A stretch of DNA of 64,000 bases from Telluria antibiotica (GTDB lineage Bacteria > Pseudomonadota > Gammaproteobacteria > Burkholderiales > Burkholderiaceae_D). The stretch spans positions 72,653-136,652 of the forward strand of contig NZ_JAAQOM010000004.1 of the NCBI RefSeq assembly GCF_011682055.1, read 5' to 3'. Position numbers and translations under genes: made by a program. The notes under the pieces were generated by a model. It was not told the origin of the DNA. It saw nothing but the letters and a program-made list of their open reading frames with translations, and searched no databases. Shown in pieces: positions 62,382-64,000 of this stretch. Each line of letters starts with the position of its first letter. Position 1 is the stretch's first letter.

Positions 62382-62738
62382 CTAGAACATCTGGTAGACA
62401 TACGGCGACAGCGCTGCCTCCGGCCGCGCCGCCACGTACAGCGCGTGCAGGGCGCGCGCGGCGTCGGCCACCTGCGGCGCGAGCGCGGCCAGCTCGGGAT
62501 GCCCGTGCGCGCGCCAGTGCGTCGCCAGACGCGCGCCGAACTCGCCCGCATCCAGGCACGACGGGGCGAGGAAATCGTCGAGGCCCATCGTCGTGCGCGT
62601 GCGCTGGGCGTAATAAGTGGCCAGGCGCGGATTCGGGCCCAGCGGGAACGGCACCTCCCCTTGCCCCGTGCCAGCGATCAGGGCGTCGAACAGGGGCGCC
62701 GCCAGCGCCCGCAGCGCGCCGTCGTCAATCGAGCTCAT
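62382..62738 (-). CDS. Unknown 118-residue protein linked to carbamoyltransferase
   Basis: A mainly helical protein (LRALAAPLFDALIAGTG, DAGEFGARLATHWRAHGHPE, VADAARALHALYVAAR) with a central PFPLGPNPRLATYYAQRTR and C-terminus SPYVYQMF. No signal peptide, membrane segment or known motif. The ATG at 62738 overlaps the carbamoyltransferase end by 14 bp, so it is translationally coupled to it; the frame reaching 62888 runs inside that gene and is not used. No family recognised. Confidence 0.6.
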   Translation of the reverse strand: MSSIDDGALRALAAPLFDALIAGTGQGEVPFPLGPNPRLATYYAQRTRTTMGLDDFLAPSCLDAGEFGARLATHWRAHGHPELAALAPQVADAARALHALYVAARPEAALSPYVYQMF

Positions 62739-64000
62739 AGGTCTTCCTCCAGTCTTCGTCATCCGGCAGAGGCGGCTGGTCGCGGCGCCACAGCACGACG
62801 TCTTCCAGCACCAGCATGTCCATCTCCGTCCGCATGAAGCAACGGTAAGCGTCCTGCGGACTGCACACGATCGGTTCGCCGCGCACATTGAACGACGTGT
62901 TCACGAGCAGCGGACATCCGGTCAGCCGTTCGAACGCCTCGATCAGGGCACGGAACTCAGGGTGGCTGTCGCGGTCGACGGTCTGGATGCGCGCCGAATA
63001 ATCGACGTGCGTGACGGCCGGGACGTCGCTGCGCGGCTGGTTGATGAGGGCCATCATGTCGTCGTCGCCGGCCTCGAACGCCTGCATGTCCATCGGCAGC
63101 CGGCGCATGGCGTTCACCGGGGCCACCATCAGCATGTAGGGACTGTCTCCGTCGACGTCGAAATACTCGCGGCAGCGCTCGCGCAGCACGGCGGGCGCGA
63201 ACGGGCGGAACGATTCGCGGAACTTGATCTTGAGGTTCATCGTCGCCTGCGTGCGCGGATTGCGCGGGTCGCCGAGGATCGAACGGGCGCCGAGCGCCCG
63301 CGGCCCGTACTCCATCCGCCCCGACAGCCAGCCGACGATCCGGCCCGCCGCGAGCGCTTCGGCCACAAGGCCAAGCCGCTCGCCACGGTCGGCGATCCGC
63401 CGGTACGGATAGCCCTTGCGCTCGAGGAAGGCGACGATTTCTTCGCTCGAATAACGCGGCCCCAGGTAGCTGCCGTGCTGCGCATCGCCCGCTCCCGGGA
63501 CGCGCCGGCGCGGCGCTTCGTACGCCATGTGATGTGCGAGCAGCGCCGCGCCGAGCGCCCCGCCCGCATCGCCGGCGGCCGGCTGGATCCAGATGTCGTC
63601 GAAGATGCCGGCCGCGGCCAGCTTGCCGTTGGCGACGCAGTTCAGCGCCACGCCGCCCGCCAGCACGAGATGGCGCTCCCCGCTCAGGCGGCGCAGGTGG
63701 CGCGCCGTCTTGATTACGATCTCCTCCGTCACCTGCTGGATGCTGGCCGCGAGGTCCATCTCGCGCCGCGTGATGGGCGTTTCGGGCACACGGGCCGGAC
63801 CGTCGAACAGCTCGGCGAAGCGCGGCCCCGGCATCGTCATCCCGTCCAGCCAGCCGAAATAGGCCATGTCCAGCCGATACGAGCCGTCGGCGCGGACGTC
63901 GATCAGGTGTTCGCGGATGCGCCCGGCGTAGCGAGGACGGCCATAAGGCGCCAGCCCCATCAGCTTGTACTCGCCGGAATTCACCTTGAAGCCGCAGAAG
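62725..64000 (-). CDS. NodU/TobZ-family carbamoyltransferase, C-terminal part (5' end outside window)
   Basis: About 424 residues are visible; the frame continues past the right edge, with FCGFKVNSGEYKLMGLAPYG at the boundary, a hallmark of the family. The Kae1-like part (LVLAGGVALNCVANGKL, GDAGGALGAALLAH) and the YrdC-like C-terminal carbamoyltransferase domain (MEYGPRALGARSILGDPRNP, KFRESFRPFAPAVL, LVNTSFNVRGEPIVCSP) are intact. These enzymes move a carbamoyl group from carbamoyl phosphate via carbamoyl-AMP to sugars or antibiotics. Acceptor unknown here; the gene is coupled to the 118-residue unknown. Confidence 0.92.
   Translation of the reverse strand, partial: FCGFKVNSGEYKLMGLAPYGRPRYAGRIREHLIDVRADGSYRLDMAYFGWLDGMTMPGPRFAELFDGPARVPETPITRREMDLAASIQQVTEEIVIKTARHLRRLSGERHLVLAGGVALNCVANGKLAAAGIFDDIWIQPAAGDAGGALGAALLAHHMAYEAPRRRVPGAGDAQHGSYLGPRYSSEEIVAFLERKGYPYRRIADRGERLGLVAEALAAGRIVGWLSGRMEYGPRALGARSILGDPRNPRTQATMNLKIKFRESFRPFAPAVLRERCREYFDVDGDSPYMLMVAPVNAMRRLPMDMQAFEAGDDDMMALINQPRSDVPAVTHVDYSARIQTVDRDSHPEFRALIEAFERLTGCPLLVNTSFNVRGEPIVCSPQDAYRCFMRTEMDMLVLEDVVLWRRDQPPLPDDEDWRKTYELD

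Overview
The window is a stretch of GC-rich chromosome from a betaproteobacterium, most likely Oxalobacteraceae (Massilia/Telluria/Janthinobacterium relatives). The grounds are the proteobacterial Entner-Doudoroff block with its own HexR gene, the kinase-PP2C-rph / yicC-gmk-rpoZ-spoT housekeeping block, and many small regulators, chemoreceptors and efflux genes. No rRNA, tRNA, insertion sequence, prophage or CRISPR array was seen. The genus is inferred from gene content only.

Layout. 0-3 kb: the C-terminal part of a repetitive MBG/YDG-type surface adhesin. 3-6.2 kb: gamma carbonic anhydrase, a small ParB-like protein, an ankyrin-like exported protein, an exported unknown and a zincin of the 'vgr-related' type. 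6.2-14.2 kb: the central glucose block, with edd-eda on the minus strand facing pgi, an SMP-30 lactonase, zwf and hexR on the plus strand; four near-identical 13-bp boxes lie at its three promoters and are probably HexR operators. 14.2-17 kb: small genes (TonB/Sel1 protein, YdeI family, lipoprotein, NAD(P)-binding reductase with divergent HxlR regulator). 17-21.6 kb: Tat-exported GH95 fucosidase, MFS carrier and a TetR regulator with a striking double operator. 21.6-23.3 kb: free-methionine sulfoxide reductase and transaldolase. 23.3-27.6 kb: a chemoreceptor, then a two-gene unit of a 2-oxoglutarate/Fe(II) dioxygenase and a DHA2-type exporter behind an AT-rich promoter. 27.6-34.5 kb: an RND tripartite efflux system with divergent TetR repressor, closed by a strong hairpin. 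34.6-43.2 kb: a pseudo-peptidase of M28 fold, aquaporin, orphan response regulator, second chemoreceptor, VOC protein, lipoprotein, uridine kinase, transglutaminase, hemW and rdgB.

43.3-54.3 kb looks like accessory DNA between rdgB and rph, genes that are usually neighbours in Burkholderiales. It holds a CPBP protease, an MFS carrier, a two-component system, an alpha-oxoamine-synthase family enzyme, and an operon of OprB-like porin, double-domain ABC permease, ATPase with AAA-associated C-terminus and a DUF4337 protein. That operon starts with a good promoter and a leader of about 230 nt that can form several hairpins. 54.3-61.5 kb is the conserved housekeeping block: rph, PP2C phosphatase and soluble Ser/Thr kinase on the minus strand, divergent from yicC, gmk, rpoZ and spoT. 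61.6-64 kb is the end of a minus-strand cluster of carbamoyltransferase (cut by the window edge), a 118-residue unknown and a SUMF1-fold protein.

Two families of short palindromic intergenic repeats are scattered through the window: a GGTGGGCAC...GTGCCCACC family at six places, five of them as inverted pairs, and a GGGGTCAGAGCCC family on both sides of rpoZ. I did not find one clear unknown defence or mobile system. The best candidates for undescribed biology are the leader-controlled porin/ABC/DUF4337 operon, the carbamoyltransferase-unknown-SUMF1 cassette, and the dioxygenase-exporter pair.
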